A stretch of DNA of 64,000 nt from G963704535 sp963704535 (GTDB lineage Bacteria > Chloroflexota > Chloroflexia > Chloroflexales > Roseiflexaceae), in the NCBI GenBank assembly GCA_963704535.1, contig OY969916.1, positions 7,316,001 to 7,380,000 on the forward strand. The letters run 5' to 3'. Shown here piece after piece: positions 11,302-20,685 of this stretch. Positions within the stretch are counted from its first letter, which is position 1, and each line of letters opens with the position of its first letter. Below the pieces are notes generated by a model, which saw only the letters and a program-made list of their open reading frames with translations, ran no database searches and was not told the DNA's origin. The translations under genes were made by a program, and so were the position numbers.

Positions 11302-12003
11302 ATGTATTTTTGTCACTCCCCAGCGCTCTGGTCTCAGTTCCCCTCCCTCGTGCCGGGGCTGCTGCTGGTCGGCGATGTTCACCCGCATGCGGATGTGAGC
11401 ACCCGGCTGGAGCCCTTCTTCGCCCGCGCCCGCGCGCAATTGGCCCGTGGCCCCGAGTCGGAACTGCCGGCGGTATCGGCCTGGCGCCGGGCATATGCCC
11501 AGATGGGGATGAAGCCGACGCAGTACCGCTCGGCGGCCGAGGCACTACTGCGCCGCTTCCGCCGCGAGGATTCCCTGCCCCTGCTGCACCCGCTGGTCGA
11601 CCTGTGCAATGCGGTGTCCCTGGCCTACGCGCTGCCGGTGGCGGTCTTCGACCTGGCCGAAGTCGCCGGGTACCTGGAGGTTCGCCACGCGGCAGGAACG
11701 GAGGCGTACCTGGCGTTCGGCGGCGAGATCGAGCACCCGGAGCCGGACGAGGTGATCTTCGCGGACGCGGTCAGCCAGGTCCACGCTCGGCGCTGGACGT
11801 TTCGGCAGAGCCGGCGCTCGGCGGTGAGCGCCACGACCGCGCGGGCGCTGATTGTGAGCGAGGGGCTGCACGCATCCGCCGCCGCGGACGTCGCCGCGCT
11901 GCTGGAGACGCTGGCAGCGGAGATCGCATTCGCCTGGCGGGCGCCGGACGGGCAGGCAATTCTGACGGCGAACCGGCCGCGCTGGGATCTGCCTGGGGCT
12001 TAG
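11302..12003 (+). CDS. B3/B4 tRNA-binding domain protein
   Basis: A 233-residue protein of the stand-alone B3/B4 family (as in the beta subunit of phenylalanyl-tRNA synthetase; COG3382). Recognisable features are AYAQMGMKPTQYRSAAEALLRR without a break (near 55-77), HPLVDLCNAVSLAYALPV (93-110), the FGGEIEHPEPDEVIF hairpin, and RQSRRSAVSATT (near 168-179), which matches the SxRTAVT-type motif. Members are thought to edit or bind mischarged tRNA, but functions are largely unproven. It starts 14 bp after the kinase gene. A PAL-A element begins right after its stop. Confidence 0.82.
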   Translation: MYFCHSPALWSQFPSLVPGLLLVGDVHPHADVSTRLEPFFARARAQLARGPESELPAVSAWRRAYAQMGMKPTQYRSAAEALLRRFRREDSLPLLHPLVDLCNAVSLAYALPVAVFDLAEVAGYLEVRHAAGTEAYLAFGGEIEHPEPDEVIFADAVSQVHARRWTFRQSRRSAVSATTARALIVSEGLHASAAADVAALLETLAAEIAFAWRAPDGQAILTANRPRWDLPGA

Positions 12004-12083
12004 GAGATAGTCCGAAAAGGGGGAGTTTGAGGGGGGCTGCTCCTCAAACTCCCCCTTTCACCCTGGACTACGAGCGACAAAAC
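12004..12083 (+). repeat. PAL-A palindromic element, copy 2
   Basis: Starts at the base after the B3/B4 stop with GAGATAGTCCGAAAAGG. It has 17-bp perfect arms (12016-12032 and 12042-12058). It ends with GGACTACGAGCGACAAA, the inverse of the flank in copy 1. Confidence 0.85.
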
Positions 12084-12163
12084 AGTTCTGGAAAAAGTTG
12101 AGGTCTCCACCTGTATTATAATAGGCGGCGCGTTCTCCAATTGATGTAGAAGGAGCTTTGTTT

Positions 12164-12487
12164 ATGGATGAGCTAGTACAGCGCCTGTCGGAAGGCGATC
12201 ACCCGGTGACGCTGGGCGGGCCGCAGCCCTCGCTGGAGGAGTTCAAGCAGCGGGTCGAGGAGACCGGCTATGTCTTCATCAAGTTCACCGGCACACGCGG
12301 GGGAACCGATCTCGGCGTGAGCGTTGACAAGGCCGCAAGCGACCTGTCCAGCGCCGATTTCGCGCAGGCGACGGGTACGGCGCATGTCGAGGGTACGCTG
12401 ACCTTGAATGGCGTGAAGGTTCGCTGTGTCGCGGATATCGATCTGGCGACCAGCAACGGCACCGGCCATCTGGTGGTGGTGGAGTAA
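12164..12487 (+). CDS. Conserved hypothetical protein, 107 aa
   Basis: I do not recognise the family. The ATG at 12164 has AAGGAG 8 nt upstream, better than the TTG two codons earlier. The protein is acidic and soluble, with a helical N-terminus (MDELVQRLSEGDH, EEFKQRVEE) and a beta-rich second half (YVFIKFTGTRGGTDLGV, GTAHVEGTLTLNGVKVR, GHLVVVE). It looks like a compact alpha/beta domain. Neighbours give no functional hint. Confidence 0.75.
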   Translation: MDELVQRLSEGDHPVTLGGPQPSLEEFKQRVEETGYVFIKFTGTRGGTDLGVSVDKAASDLSSADFAQATGTAHVEGTLTLNGVKVRCVADIDLATSNGTGHLVVVE

Positions 12488-12607
12488 GCTCGCGGCGTCG
12501 AGGCAGCTGCTCGATAAAAGAGACCAAGTGATGGCGCCGAGGGTTATTTCTCGGCGCCATCGATCGTTTTTGAGGACTGGAACGAAGCGCCGGTGAGGAG
12601 TACTATT

Positions 12608-14020
12608 ATGACCGACCCCACGCTCTGCTTCCTGACGGCTACGGAGCTGGCCTGGCACATCCGCGCCAGGGACCTGTCGGCCGGCGAGGTGATGGAGGCC
12701 CACCTGGCCCAGATCAAGCGGGTCAACCCCTCCGTCAACGCGATCGTCACGCTGGTGGCCGAGCAGGCGCTGCACGCAGCGCGCGCCGCCGACGACGCGC
12801 TGGCGCGCGGGGCGGTGGTTGGACCGCTGCATGGGCTGCCGGTGGCCCACAAGGATCTGACCGAGACCAGGGGCATCCGCACCACCTTTGGCTCGCCGAT
12901 CTTCAGCGATTTCATCCCCGAGCGTGACGCCCTGATCGTGGAGCGGCTGCGGCAGGCCGGGGCGATCACGGTCGGCAAGACCAACACCCCCGAGTTTGGC
13001 GCCGGCTCGCAGACCTTTAACCCGGTGTTCGGGGCGACCCGCAATCCGTACGACCTGACTAGGACCTGCGGCGGCAGCAGCGGCGGGGCGGCGGTAGCGC
13101 TGGCCTGCGGCATGGTGCCGCTGGCCGATGGGAGCGACATGGGCGGGTCGCTGCGCAACCCAGCCGGCTTCTGCAATGTGGTCGGCCTGCGCCCCTCGCC
13201 TGGGCGCGTGCCGGCATGGCCCAGCCTGTCCGGCTGGTCGCCGCTCTCGGTAGCCGGGCCGATGGCGCGCACGGTGCAGGATGTCGCGCTGATGCTGAGC
13301 GCAATCGCCGGCCCCGACCCGCGCGCGCCGATCGCGATCGCCGAGCCGGGGGCGCGCTTCGCCGGCCCGCTCGACCGCGATTTTCGCGGGGTGCGCGTGG
13401 CCTGGAGCCGCGACCTGGGCGGGCTGCCGGTGGACCCGCGCGTCACCGCCGTGCTTGAGGGGCAGCGCCACGTGTTCGCGGCGCTCGGCTGTGCGCTGGA
13501 CGACGGCGAGCCGGATTTTGGCGACGTCGACGAGGTCTTCAAGGTCTGGCGGGCGTGGCACTTCGAGCTGGCCTACGGCGAGCTGCTGGCGGCGCATCGC
13601 GACCAGATGAAGGACACCGTGGTCTGGAACATCGAGGCAGGCCAGCGATTGAGCGGCCCCGATCTAGGGCGCGCCGAGCGCAAGCGAACGGCGCTATACC
13701 AGCGGGTGCGAACCTTTATGGAGACGTATGAGTTTCTGGTGCTCCCGGTGAGCCAGGTGCCGCCGTTCGATCTCCAGCAGCCCTATATCAGCGAGATCGA
13801 CGGCGTGCCCATGGAGACGTATATCGACTGGATGCGCTCGTGCTACATGATCAGCGTAGTGGGGCACCCGGCGATCTCGGTGCCGTGCGGGTTCACTGCG
13901 GAGGGCCTGCCGGTCGGCATCCAGATCGTCGGGCGGCACCAGGATGATTGGGGGGTGCTACAGCTCGCCTACGCCTTCGAGCAGGCCACTGGCGTGGGGC
14001 GCCGCCGGCCGCTCGTTTAA
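12608..14020 (+). CDS. Amidase signature family amidase
   Basis: Codes for 470 residues. ATG 12608 is preceded by GAGGAG at 12595-12600. It shows the amidase-signature catalytic apparatus: the catalytic Lys in LPVAHKD (near residue 82), the Gly/Ser loop GGSSGGAAVALACG (near 155-168), and the nucleophile region DMGGSLRNPAGFCNVVGLRP. It hydrolyses an amide to acid and ammonia. Length fits stand-alone amidases. It is not GatA of the tRNA amidotransferase with any certainty, because no gatB or gatC is adjacent; acylamide or aryl-acylamide hydrolysis is more likely. A PAL-A element starts right after the stop. Confidence 0.9.
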   Translation: MTDPTLCFLTATELAWHIRARDLSAGEVMEAHLAQIKRVNPSVNAIVTLVAEQALHAARAADDALARGAVVGPLHGLPVAHKDLTETRGIRTTFGSPIFSDFIPERDALIVERLRQAGAITVGKTNTPEFGAGSQTFNPVFGATRNPYDLTRTCGGSSGGAAVALACGMVPLADGSDMGGSLRNPAGFCNVVGLRPSPGRVPAWPSLSGWSPLSVAGPMARTVQDVALMLSAIAGPDPRAPIAIAEPGARFAGPLDRDFRGVRVAWSRDLGGLPVDPRVTAVLEGQRHVFAALGCALDDGEPDFGDVDEVFKVWRAWHFELAYGELLAAHRDQMKDTVVWNIEAGQRLSGPDLGRAERKRTALYQRVRTFMETYEFLVLPVSQVPPFDLQQPYISEIDGVPMETYIDWMRSCYMISVVGHPAISVPCGFTAEGLPVGIQIVGRHQDDWGVLQLAYAFEQATGVGRRRPLV

Positions 14021-14075
14021 GAAAAGGGGGAGTTTGAGGGGGTTGCCCCTCAAGAACCCCTTTCCACCACCGAAC
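14021..14075 (+). repeat. PAL-A palindromic element, copy 3
   Basis: GAAAAGGGGGAGTTTGAGG begins at the base after the amidase stop and is followed by TTGCCCCTCAAGAACCCC. The arms are imperfect (GAAC replaces AAAC), but the hairpin remains strong and probably terminates transcription. Confidence 0.75.
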
Positions 14076-14217
14076 TCCTGTGATAAACGGACATCTCGAA
14101 TAGTCTCTGAGACAGGGAAAACATCGCGTGCTCCATCCGTGGCACGCGATTTGCTTATCAAGGGAGCATAGATGCAAATGCATCGGTGGACCTTGAGAGA
14201 CAAAGGAGCGATAAACC

Positions 14218-14493
14218 ATGATCAACTTCATTCTGTGGCTGCTGTTCGGCGCCCTCGTCGGCTGGCTGGCAAGCATCGTGATGCGGACCGACGCCCAGCA
14301 GGGCGCGCTGATGAACATCATCGTCGGCATCGTCGGCGCCTTCCTGGGCGGCTTGCTGTTCAGCTTCCTGCCGGGTAGCACATCGAACATCAACAACAGC
14401 GACTTCAGCCTGGGCGGCTTGCTGGTCTCCTTCATCGGCGCCGTCGTCCTGCTGGCGATCGTCAACCTCGCCCGCCGCGGCACTGTTCGCTAG
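14218..14493 (+). CDS. GlsB/YeaQ/YmgE family membrane protein
   Basis: A 91-residue protein with three hydrophobic helices (about 3-22, 31-54, 65-86), typical of the transglycosylase-associated/YeaQ family. Hallmarks are the start FILWLLFGALVGWLAS, the R-T-D turn, and NIIVGIVGAFLGGLLF. Homologues are small inner-membrane proteins induced by stress; the biochemical role is unknown. A good ribosome site (AAAGGAG) lies upstream and a strong hairpin terminator downstream, so this is a stand-alone transcription unit. Confidence 0.92.
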   Translation: MINFILWLLFGALVGWLASIVMRTDAQQGALMNIIVGIVGAFLGGLLFSFLPGSTSNINNSDFSLGGLLVSFIGAVVLLAIVNLARRGTVR

Positions 14494-14534
14494 CAGATGC
14501 CCATAACTGATAGAGACCAAGGTCTCTGATTGTC

Positions 14535-14569
14535 ACGACCGCGCCCAGGCAAAGCCTGGGCGCGGTCGT
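14535..14569 (+). terminator. Hairpin terminator after the GlsB-like gene
   Basis: A perfect 16-bp stem (ACGACCGCGCCCAGGC with its complement) around an AAA loop, followed by TTGTTG. The stem is very GC-rich and sits 41 bp after the stop codon. Confidence 0.85.
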
Positions 14570-14783
14570 TGTTGCGTTCAACTGAAACACTGGTAATCTT
14601 GTATTCTCCTTGACATCGATGCTATCATGGGCGGAGGCATAGGCGAACCGGCATCCTATGAAACGGGTATAGGGAGACGAATGAAGTAACCGACTCGTCT
14701 TACGATACTCACCTGCGAGACGCTAAAGACGAGTTGAACTTTGTTCTCAGACCAATCAAGTCAGTTGGAAGGGAGCGTGTGCT

Positions 14784-15239
14784 ATGGCAATTCTTAGTTT
14801 CAATGGGCGCGTGAACATTGCGGTGCGGATCGTAAAAGAACAATACCCGAAGGCTGTGCTGTACGAAGCTGATGGCATTGCATCTGGTGGCCCAACCACC
14901 GACCCGGCACAGATTGACAAGTTAAGAGTGGTCTTTGGTAACGAGAATAACACCACCGTAATCATCACAGAGACCAGCTATGGCGAATTCGGTCAGCCAC
15001 AGCTAATCCCGCATTTTTGGGTGGGAGACATTGTCATCCAGTGGCCCGTCAAGCTGGATCTTCCAGAGGCCAATAAGCTTAAGGAAGAGGCTGGCTATAC
15101 GAATCCCTACGCCAACGTCACCCTGCGGAATCCGCTTGGCCCAACGAAGAGTAATCCATACTTCATTTTCGGCGTAAGTCATAGTGAGCCGTATATCTTT
15201 GTCGATACGGTCACCGGTAAGGTATTTCAGGGCAGCTGA
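14784..15239 (+). CDS. Hypothetical protein, 151 aa
   Basis: I do not recognise the family. GGAAGGGAG lies about 9 nt before the ATG. The protein is soluble, has no signal peptide, and mixes beta strands with short helices (NIAVRIVKEQYPKAVLYEADG; PHFWVGDIVIQWPVKLDLP; YIFVDTVTGKVFQGS). The final segment repeats the pattern of a beta-hairpin, as in small secreted or immunity-like proteins. Base composition is visibly lower in GC than the neighbours, which may mean acquisition by transfer. The 290 bp upstream contain only the GlsB terminator and no clear promoter. Confidence 0.75.
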   Translation: MAILSFNGRVNIAVRIVKEQYPKAVLYEADGIASGGPTTDPAQIDKLRVVFGNENNTTVIITETSYGEFGQPQLIPHFWVGDIVIQWPVKLDLPEANKLKEEAGYTNPYANVTLRNPLGPTKSNPYFIFGVSHSEPYIFVDTVTGKVFQGS

Positions 15240-15476
15240 AAATCAGCGTGAGCTGTCATCACCTTTTCGGGCTTCGTTGAATGGAGGCTGGGGCGTGAAA
15301 TGTCTCACTGACAATGCGCTCCAGCCAATAATTTTTCTCTGCGCTCCAAGCGTTGACCGAGCTTTAGTTTGGGCTGCTCCATTGAGCTGGTCGCCTTCAT
15401 GCGCTCCTACCTCACCCAGCTCGACTTCGAGATCCGCGCGGCCAGCGAGTGAACCAGCAGCCTTGGGGTCTCGCCT
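15240..15476. other. Intergenic region with no recognised gene
   Basis: No open frame here has a credible ribosome site or family match. The following 90 bp form the heptamer palindrome listed separately. Confidence 0.5.
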
Positions 15477-15566
15477 AAAACATCCCACAGCGAATCAGAA
15501 ACGTGAAGCGTGAAACGTGAACAACACCACAATCACGTTTCACGTTTCACGTTTCTGGGATGTTTT
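15477..15566. repeat. Heptanucleotide (CACGTTT) inverted repeat
   Basis: Three AAACGTG-type heptamers (15496-15520) face three CACGTTT heptamers (15533-15557) across a 12-nt loop with one mismatch. They are bracketed by AAAACATCCCA and TGGGATGTTTT. The long hairpin lies between converging genes and may be a bidirectional terminator. The same heptamer recurs at 40960. Confidence 0.85.
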
Positions 15567-15605
15567 AACTTGTCGAAACCCTTATCCATGAAGCCGGAGC
15601 GCGGC

Positions 15606-16187
15606 CTATGCCCTGTGTGAGGGCTCCTCGCTTAGGAGGGCCTGCCGATCCAGAAAGCGCTCGATCGCCTCGAACGGCAGGTGATCGGTGAGGTGCTGGG
15701 CGTAGTGGGCGCGTTGGATCAGCAGGTCCGGCCCGATCAGGAAATCGGCCGGGATGCGATGAAAGTTGCTGCCCGCTTCCTGGGTCAGCAGAAACCCGGC
15801 CGCCGCCGCCGCCGCGATATGCTGCTGCGTCTCCGGCATCGCCAGCGTCGCCGCAACCTTGTCCTCGGATGTCTCCACCTGGTAGAGTCGGTACAACTGG
15901 GCCTGTGGGTCGGCGATCAGCGGGAACGGGGCCGCCTGCCGGCCGACGTACTGGAGCAGGCTGTCGCGCGGCAACTCAAACACGGCCACGATCTCCAGCC
16001 CGCGCTCGCGGTAGGCCCCGTAGCGCTCGATCAGCTGATGCACGCGCAGATTGCACAGCGCGCACGCGCCATTGCGAAAGAACGATAGAAGTACAGTCTT
16101 GCCGGCGTAGTCGGCCAGGGCGAGCGGGTTGCCGTGCAGATCCTCGGCTTGGAACGCTGGCGCGAGTGTGCCTGGTTGGATTGCCAT
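15606..16187 (-). CDS. Peroxiredoxin-like (AhpC/TSA) protein
   Basis: Codes for 193 residues. The start at 16187 has AAGGAG 6 nt upstream; the frame extends six codons further without a ribosome site. It has a thioredoxin fold of the AhpC/TSA type: LAPAFQAEDLHGNPLAL at the start, the strand TVLLSFFRN, and the cysteine pair Cys42-x-x-Cys45 (ACALCNLRV) at the N-terminus of the active-site helix, followed by ELPRDS and PFPLIADPQAQLYRLYQV. It probably reduces hydroperoxides or serves as a thiol reductase in the cytosol. The classic PxxxT/SxxC peroxiredoxin motif is altered, so peroxidase activity is inferred. Confidence 0.85.
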   Translation of the reverse strand: MAIQPGTLAPAFQAEDLHGNPLALADYAGKTVLLSFFRNGACALCNLRVHQLIERYGAYRERGLEIVAVFELPRDSLLQYVGRQAAPFPLIADPQAQLYRLYQVETSEDKVAATLAMPETQQHIAAAAAAGFLLTQEAGSNFHRIPADFLIGPDLLIQRAHYAQHLTDHLPFEAIERFLDRQALLSEEPSHRA

Positions 16188-16252
16188 GGGTCTCTCCTTA
16201 TACACGAGCTACGCGGCCATCTACCAAGCCTGGTTTCAGCCTTCGGCAGAGT

Positions 16253-16327
16253 GGTACTTTTTCTTCCTTTTACCATCGATTTTCGCCCGGTCGGGCGAAA
16301 ATCGATGGTAAAAAATGGTGAAGTACC
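16253..16327. repeat. PAL-B palindromic element, copy 1
   Basis: A perfect 22-bp inverted repeat (16268-16289 and 16292-16313, core CGATTTTCGCCCG) with a 2-nt centre, enclosed by GGTACTT and AAGTACC. A second copy with the same core lies at 31585-31655. It occupies most of the 310-bp gap between the U32 gene and the peroxiredoxin. Confidence 0.85.
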
Positions 16328-16498
16328 TTGCTGCCGCAGGCAATAGAGCATTGCGGGCGCCACCGCATAACTCGTGCCCTTTAGTGATAGTATGTAAGAT
16401 AGGAGCCGGCTCAGGCAATATAATAAACCAGGTTGTCGAAATTGTCAATGGGGTTGTCTAATGAGGATGCACGTTAAATCAGCACGCCGCTTGCCCAG

Positions 16499-19024
16499 TC
16501 ACTGGAGCAGCGGCACCGTCAGGTACGTATCCGGCACGAACAGGCTGCCCTGCGTCGTGCCCTGCGGAGCCAGCCACTGCAACAGGCTCTTCAGCTCGCC
16601 CGCCGGCAGCCTGCCGGCCAGGGCCTCGCGGAAGGCTTGGGCGATGCGGGCCACCTGCTCGCCCGACTCGTGGACGAATTCGAGGCGATAGTGCCGGATG
16701 CCGGCCGCGCGCCACTGGTCCAGGTGCCGGCTGGCCTCCTGCGCTTCGGCCCCGAAGACCGTGTTGCGGCAGCCGACATCGGCCATGACCGGGTGCGCGC
16801 GACCGTGGACATCGCGTAGCGCGATGCGGTGCTGTTCGCAGGGGTGCCCGCAATCTTTGTAGCTGGTGCCCTCCGAGAGGAAGCGGCAGAACACGCAGTG
16901 CTCGGTGTGGAAGACCGGGAGATGCTGGTAGGCGATGACCTCCAGCTTGTCGGCGCCAATGCTGCGGGCCAGCGCGGCCACCTGGGCGGCGTTGAGGTCG
17001 TGGGTGGGGGTGAGCCGCTCCAGGCCCAAGCCCAGCAAGATGTCGGTCGATAGGACGTTCGCCGCGTTCAGGCTAAAATCCCCGATTAGCGGTGGATGCT
17101 CGGCCTCCCGCAGGGCATCCAGCAAGCCGCTCGATCGTACCACAATCTCGCATTCCAGCTTCAGCAAAAAGTGAACGATACGCTGCTCGCTGGGCTTGAG
17201 CACCCGTGGGCTGGCGACGCGCGCGGTGATGCCGCTGGCCTGCACCCGCTCCACTGCCGGTCGCAGCCCGTACAGCTCCAGGTAGTCCAGGGTGATGCTG
17301 GCGGGGCGCAGCTCCAGCGCCGCTTCTAGCTGCTCCGGGGTGCGAACCAGCAGGTGCAGTTGTAGCGCGGCCGGCTCCGGCGGCCCGCTGGCGTGGTTGG
17401 TCTGCTCCAACGCGGCCTCCAATGTCGCCAGCGGATCGCGCACGGCGGTCGGGCCGGGCTGGGCCTGGCGCTCCATGAGCTGCTCGACCGCCTCGCGGCG
17501 CAGGTGGTTCAGCAGCGAGCTGGGGGCGAATGGGCGGCCGCGCACATCCAACTGCACATCGGCCAGCTCGTAGGGCGTGTTGCCCAGCCGGCCAAGCTGC
17601 TCGCGCAGATACTCGGCGCTGATCGCGCGGCTCTGCGCCGGAGGGAGCGGCTCGGTCGAGCGCACCGTCACCTGCACCTGCGGCTGCTGGGCCAGCGACC
17701 ACGCGATCACCAGCGGCGCGCCCTCGTGGGCGGTCACGTGGACCCGCAGCGGCTGCTTGTGGACGGGCGCGGCGGCCTGAGTGAACGGGCGCGCCGCCCG
17801 ATCCAGGTCGGGGTCGTGGGTGCGCCAAAGCAGGTCGCCGGGCCGAATCCGGGCGGCGTCGATCGCGCCATGGCCGAACTGGAGCTCCAGCCGGCCGCCG
17901 CGCGGCGTGACATGGTACACGCGCCCACCTTCCTCGTGGTCCTCGGGGCTGCGCCAATCGGCGGCGTCGAACACGACGCCATCGCCCGGCTTGAGCGGCG
18001 CGGCGGCGGCCGACGGCTCGGGCGTGACGACGATGCAATCGGCCAGCACGCGCGCCACCCGGCCCATCAGCACCCCGCGATGGCGCGGCGACCGACCCTG
18101 GACGACCGCCTGGTGGTCGGTGCCGCCGATGAAGAAGGCGCCCAGGCCACGCGAGTAGACCTGTTCGAGCTGCATTTCTTCGGCCCGGCTGACGCTCAAC
18201 GGCATCCCCGCCCACGCCTCGTCGACCGCTTTGCGATACGCGCTGCGTGGTCAGCGCCACATAGTTGGCGTCCTTGTAGCGCCCCTCGATTTTGAGCGCG
18301 GAGACGCCGATCTGCACGATCTCGGGGATCTGGCGCAGCGCGTAGAGATCGCCCGGCGAGAGCAGGTAGCGCGCGTCGTCCAGCGGCTGCATGCTGGCCA
18401 TCGACGATCAGCTCGTAGGGCAGGCGGCAGGCCTGGGCGCACTGCCCGCGGTTGGCGCTGCGACCGCCCCAGGCTTCCGACGAGAAACATTGGCCGGAGT
18501 ACGAGACGCACAGCGCGCCGTGGACGAACATCTCCAGTTCGCAGTCGGTCTGTGCGCGAATGGCGCGGATATCGGCTAGCGACAGCTCGCGCGCCAGCAC
18601 CACGCGGGTGACGCCAAAGCGCTGCGCCAGGTGAACGCCCTCGGCGCTGGTGATGCTCATCTGGGTGCTGCCGTGGATCTCCAGGTCGGGCGCGATCTGC
18701 CGGGCCAGCTGGGCGATGCCCACATCCTGCACAATGATCGCGTCGGCGCCGGCCTCGGCGATCCCGGCCAGCGTCCTGGCGGCCTCGGCCAGCTCGTGGT
18801 CGAACACCAGGGTGTTGAAGGTGACATAGCCCTTGACGCCGCGCTGGTGCAGGGTGCGCATGACCTCCGGCAGTTCGGTCAAGCGTGAAGCCGACTTTGG
18901 CGCGGGCGGTGAAGTGTTTGAGGCCAAAGTAGACCGCATCGGCGCCGGCTTCGATGGCGGCGTGGAGCTGCGGCCAGTAGCCGGCGGGGCTCATGATCTC
19001 GGGTTTAGGACGGGGAGTCTGCAT
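16499..19024 (-). CDS. U32 family peptidase, interrupted by three +1 frameshifts
   Basis: Reading across three frame changes gives about 840 residues, the normal length of a U32 peptidase with a C-terminal DUF3656. The N-terminus has EIMSPAGYWPQLHAAIEAGA and DAVYFGL; the signature region reads CELEMFVHGALCVSYSGQC, followed by RSANRGQCAQACR; the C-terminal part carries HCVFCRFLSEGTSYKDCGHPC. Members act in collagen-type proteolysis or, as RlhA/TrhP relatives, in RNA hydroxylation. The frame breaks at about 18884, 18393 and 18239. Each is cured by removing one base, and the duplicate at 19763 lacks the first extra base. No stop codon occurs in the intended frame, so sequence error is as likely as inactivation. 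Confidence 0.85.
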
Positions 19025-19166
19025 CGCAGTCACATCCAGGAATATGATCGATAATACCTCTTGTCGCGTGGGGCATTGTACCACGTGGACGCGCTTTATG
19101 GAAAAGCCGCCTTTCGGGGCGGCTTCAGTACGTGAAAGGTCGTCTACCGAACGATGTTCGAGCGTA

Positions 19167-19734
19167 TTATAGCTTCTCCGTCGCTTGCTTCGGCTCGAGG
19201 AGCGCCCAATTATGCGATACGTAGGGTTCACTACAGAGATTACGGTTAAAACAGCAGGGGCGTCTCATTCCTTTGTTGAGTTTGTCGAGCGCAACTTCTA
19301 TATGCTTTTGGCGGGTCTCCGGTGTTTTGACAGCGCGTATCCAGCGAATCCAATCCCAACGGGCAAGTGGGGTAATATCCTTCCATAAAGCCTCGGCTTT
19401 GGGGGAAGTTGCCAAAGCTTTTTTTAAATCTTCAGGAACTTCCGGCTCTATCCATTCTTTGGTCGGTTCAAGCGAAACTTGTACCGTATCGCCTGCCTTT
19501 GCGGAAGCGTCATCAAGCAACTTTTCGTCAGGTCTAAACCAGTGGCTCGATTTCTTGCCCTGGTGCATACCTCCCATCCGGTTCGAGCAAGGCTTTAAAA
19601 GGAGCGCCATTGATAGTCCCTGAAACCATTGTCATACCTCTTGACGGAAGCTTTGCGGAGGCACTCTCAGGTAGTCTGAGAATGGTCCAGGAGTTGATTT
19701 TAAACAGTTTCGCTTCAAAATGGATGGTCGACAT
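19167..19734 (-). CDS. DUF1905/YdeI-like protein, one +1 frameshift
   Basis: Two open frames join into one protein of about 188 residues. The first part (MSTIHFEAKLFKINSWTILR, then GTINGAPFKALLEPDG) is a DUF1905 domain. The second (SHWFRPDEKLLDDA, then PEDLKKALATSPKAEALWKD, ARWDWIRWIR, KRRPCCFNRN-like end) is the YdeI/OmpD-associated domain. One extra base near 19557 breaks the frame; removing it restores KKSSHWF. The family is widespread; a role in stress or antimicrobial-peptide resistance has been suggested but is not firm. The gene sits between the start of the U32 gene and a duplicated U32 fragment, which suggests insertion by recombination. Its GC content is lower than that of its neighbours. 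Confidence 0.8.
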
Positions 19735-19762
19735 AGTTCCTTGCTCCTTGATTCTCCAAGAA

Positions 19763-19925
19763 TGTGATATAGCCTTTGACACCGCGCTGGTGCAGGGTGC
19801 GCATGACCTCCGGCAGTTCGGTCAAGGTGAAGCCGACTTTGGCGCGGGCGCTGAAGTGGGTGAGGCCGAAGTAGGCCGCGTCGGCGCCGGCTTCGATGGC
19901 GGCGCGGAATTTCAAATTGGCGAAA
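19763..19925 (-). pseudogene. Duplicated N-terminal fragment of the U32 peptidase gene
   Basis: About 150 bp closely match the U32 gene at 18821-18971, coding AAIEAGADAAYFGLTHFSAR and then LTELPEVMRTLHQRGVKGY, after which similarity stops. The fragment has neither a proper start nor an end. It lacks the extra base seen in the full gene near 18884, so it preserves the correct frame there. Confidence 0.85.
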
Positions 19926-20013
19926 CCGCTTCCTGATGCGAAAGCCGCATGAGTTTGCAAACACGCCTAGTATTATAGCATTACTTGACTTAAAGTTAAC
20001 TCGAAATTCCCTC

Positions 20014-20044
20014 TTGACTTAAAGTATACTTTAAGTGGTACACT
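20014..20044 (+). promoter_or_regulatory. MerR-type promoter with dyad operator (1)
   Basis: TTGACT (-35) and TACACT (-10) are separated by 19 bp instead of 17. A perfect 20-bp palindrome, ACTTAAAGTATACTTTAAGT, occupies the spacer side. This overlong spacer is the hallmark of promoters untwisted by MerR-family activators. It drives the gene at 20099. A half copy (TTGACTTAAAGTTAACT) lies about 30 bp upstream. Confidence 0.88.
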
Positions 20045-20098
20045 GCTACCCAAGTGTACCGAATACCTTTTCTATGAGGCCACAAGAAAGGAAACGTG

Positions 20099-20593
20099 AT
20101 GTCGACCGATACCACAACTACCACGACCCACAGTGAAGTGCCCATTGCTTGCATCCCGCACGCCGTTCCTGCCGAGCAGCGCGAACGCTGGATGATAGTC
20201 GGAACGCAATTGTATGCGGCGGTGCAGGAAGTCCAAGAACTGCCTGACGGCTATGCTTTTCGGTTGCCGACCGACCCTGAGATGCTGCTACTCGTGGCTG
20301 AAGACCTCAACATGGAACGGCTGTGTTGCCCGTTCCTGCGCTTTACGCTTGAGATTGAGCCGAATAGCGGGCCATTTTGGTTACGCTTCACGGGTGGGGA
20401 AGGGGTCAAAGAGTTTCTGCAGATGAGCTTTGAGTCAAGCAACTTGCTCAACGAGCAAGTCGCCCAGGCGGCGGGGTTCAGTATCGCTAGCCGAACTGAG
20501 TTAAATTCGGTAGAAACCACTATAGAGACAATCAGCGTAGTGAACGAGCGGTTTGCCAAAGCGGCAGCTGTTCGCGCCGCAACTAAAGACTGA
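20099..20593 (+). CDS. Hypothetical protein with Cys-Cys-Pro-Phe motif, MerR-regulated
   Basis: Codes for 164 residues. ATG 20099 follows AAAGGAAA; a GTG one codon earlier is also possible. The protein is soluble and acidic, with a conserved-looking block NMERLCCPFLRFTLEIEP (near 81-98) that also occurs in small proteins linked to mercury or metal resistance. A vicinal Cys pair could bind a soft metal. A MerR-type promoter directly upstream and the MerR gene downstream indicate metal- or thiol-responsive expression. No enzymatic motif is visible. The function is unknown. Confidence 0.8.
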   Translation: MSTDTTTTTTHSEVPIACIPHAVPAEQRERWMIVGTQLYAAVQEVQELPDGYAFRLPTDPEMLLLVAEDLNMERLCCPFLRFTLEIEPNSGPFWLRFTGGEGVKEFLQMSFESSNLLNEQVAQAAGFSIASRTELNSVETTIETISVVNERFAKAAAVRAATKD

Positions 20594-20685
20594 GGGGTTG
20601 GCTTTTGCGTGTGCTGCATTCCCTATTGAGTGCAGCACGCTTATTTGCTCGAAGCTGACACAGTCGAAGCGGTTGTCACTATCGT

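Noticed and set aside
12608..14020. gatA of the tRNA amidotransferase
   Set aside because: No gatB or gatC nearby, and the surrounding genes are unrelated; general amidase is the safer call.
16499..19024. Programmed +1 frameshifting in the U32 gene
   Set aside because: Three shifts in one gene without slippery sequences, and a duplicate lacking the first extra base, make recoding very unlikely.
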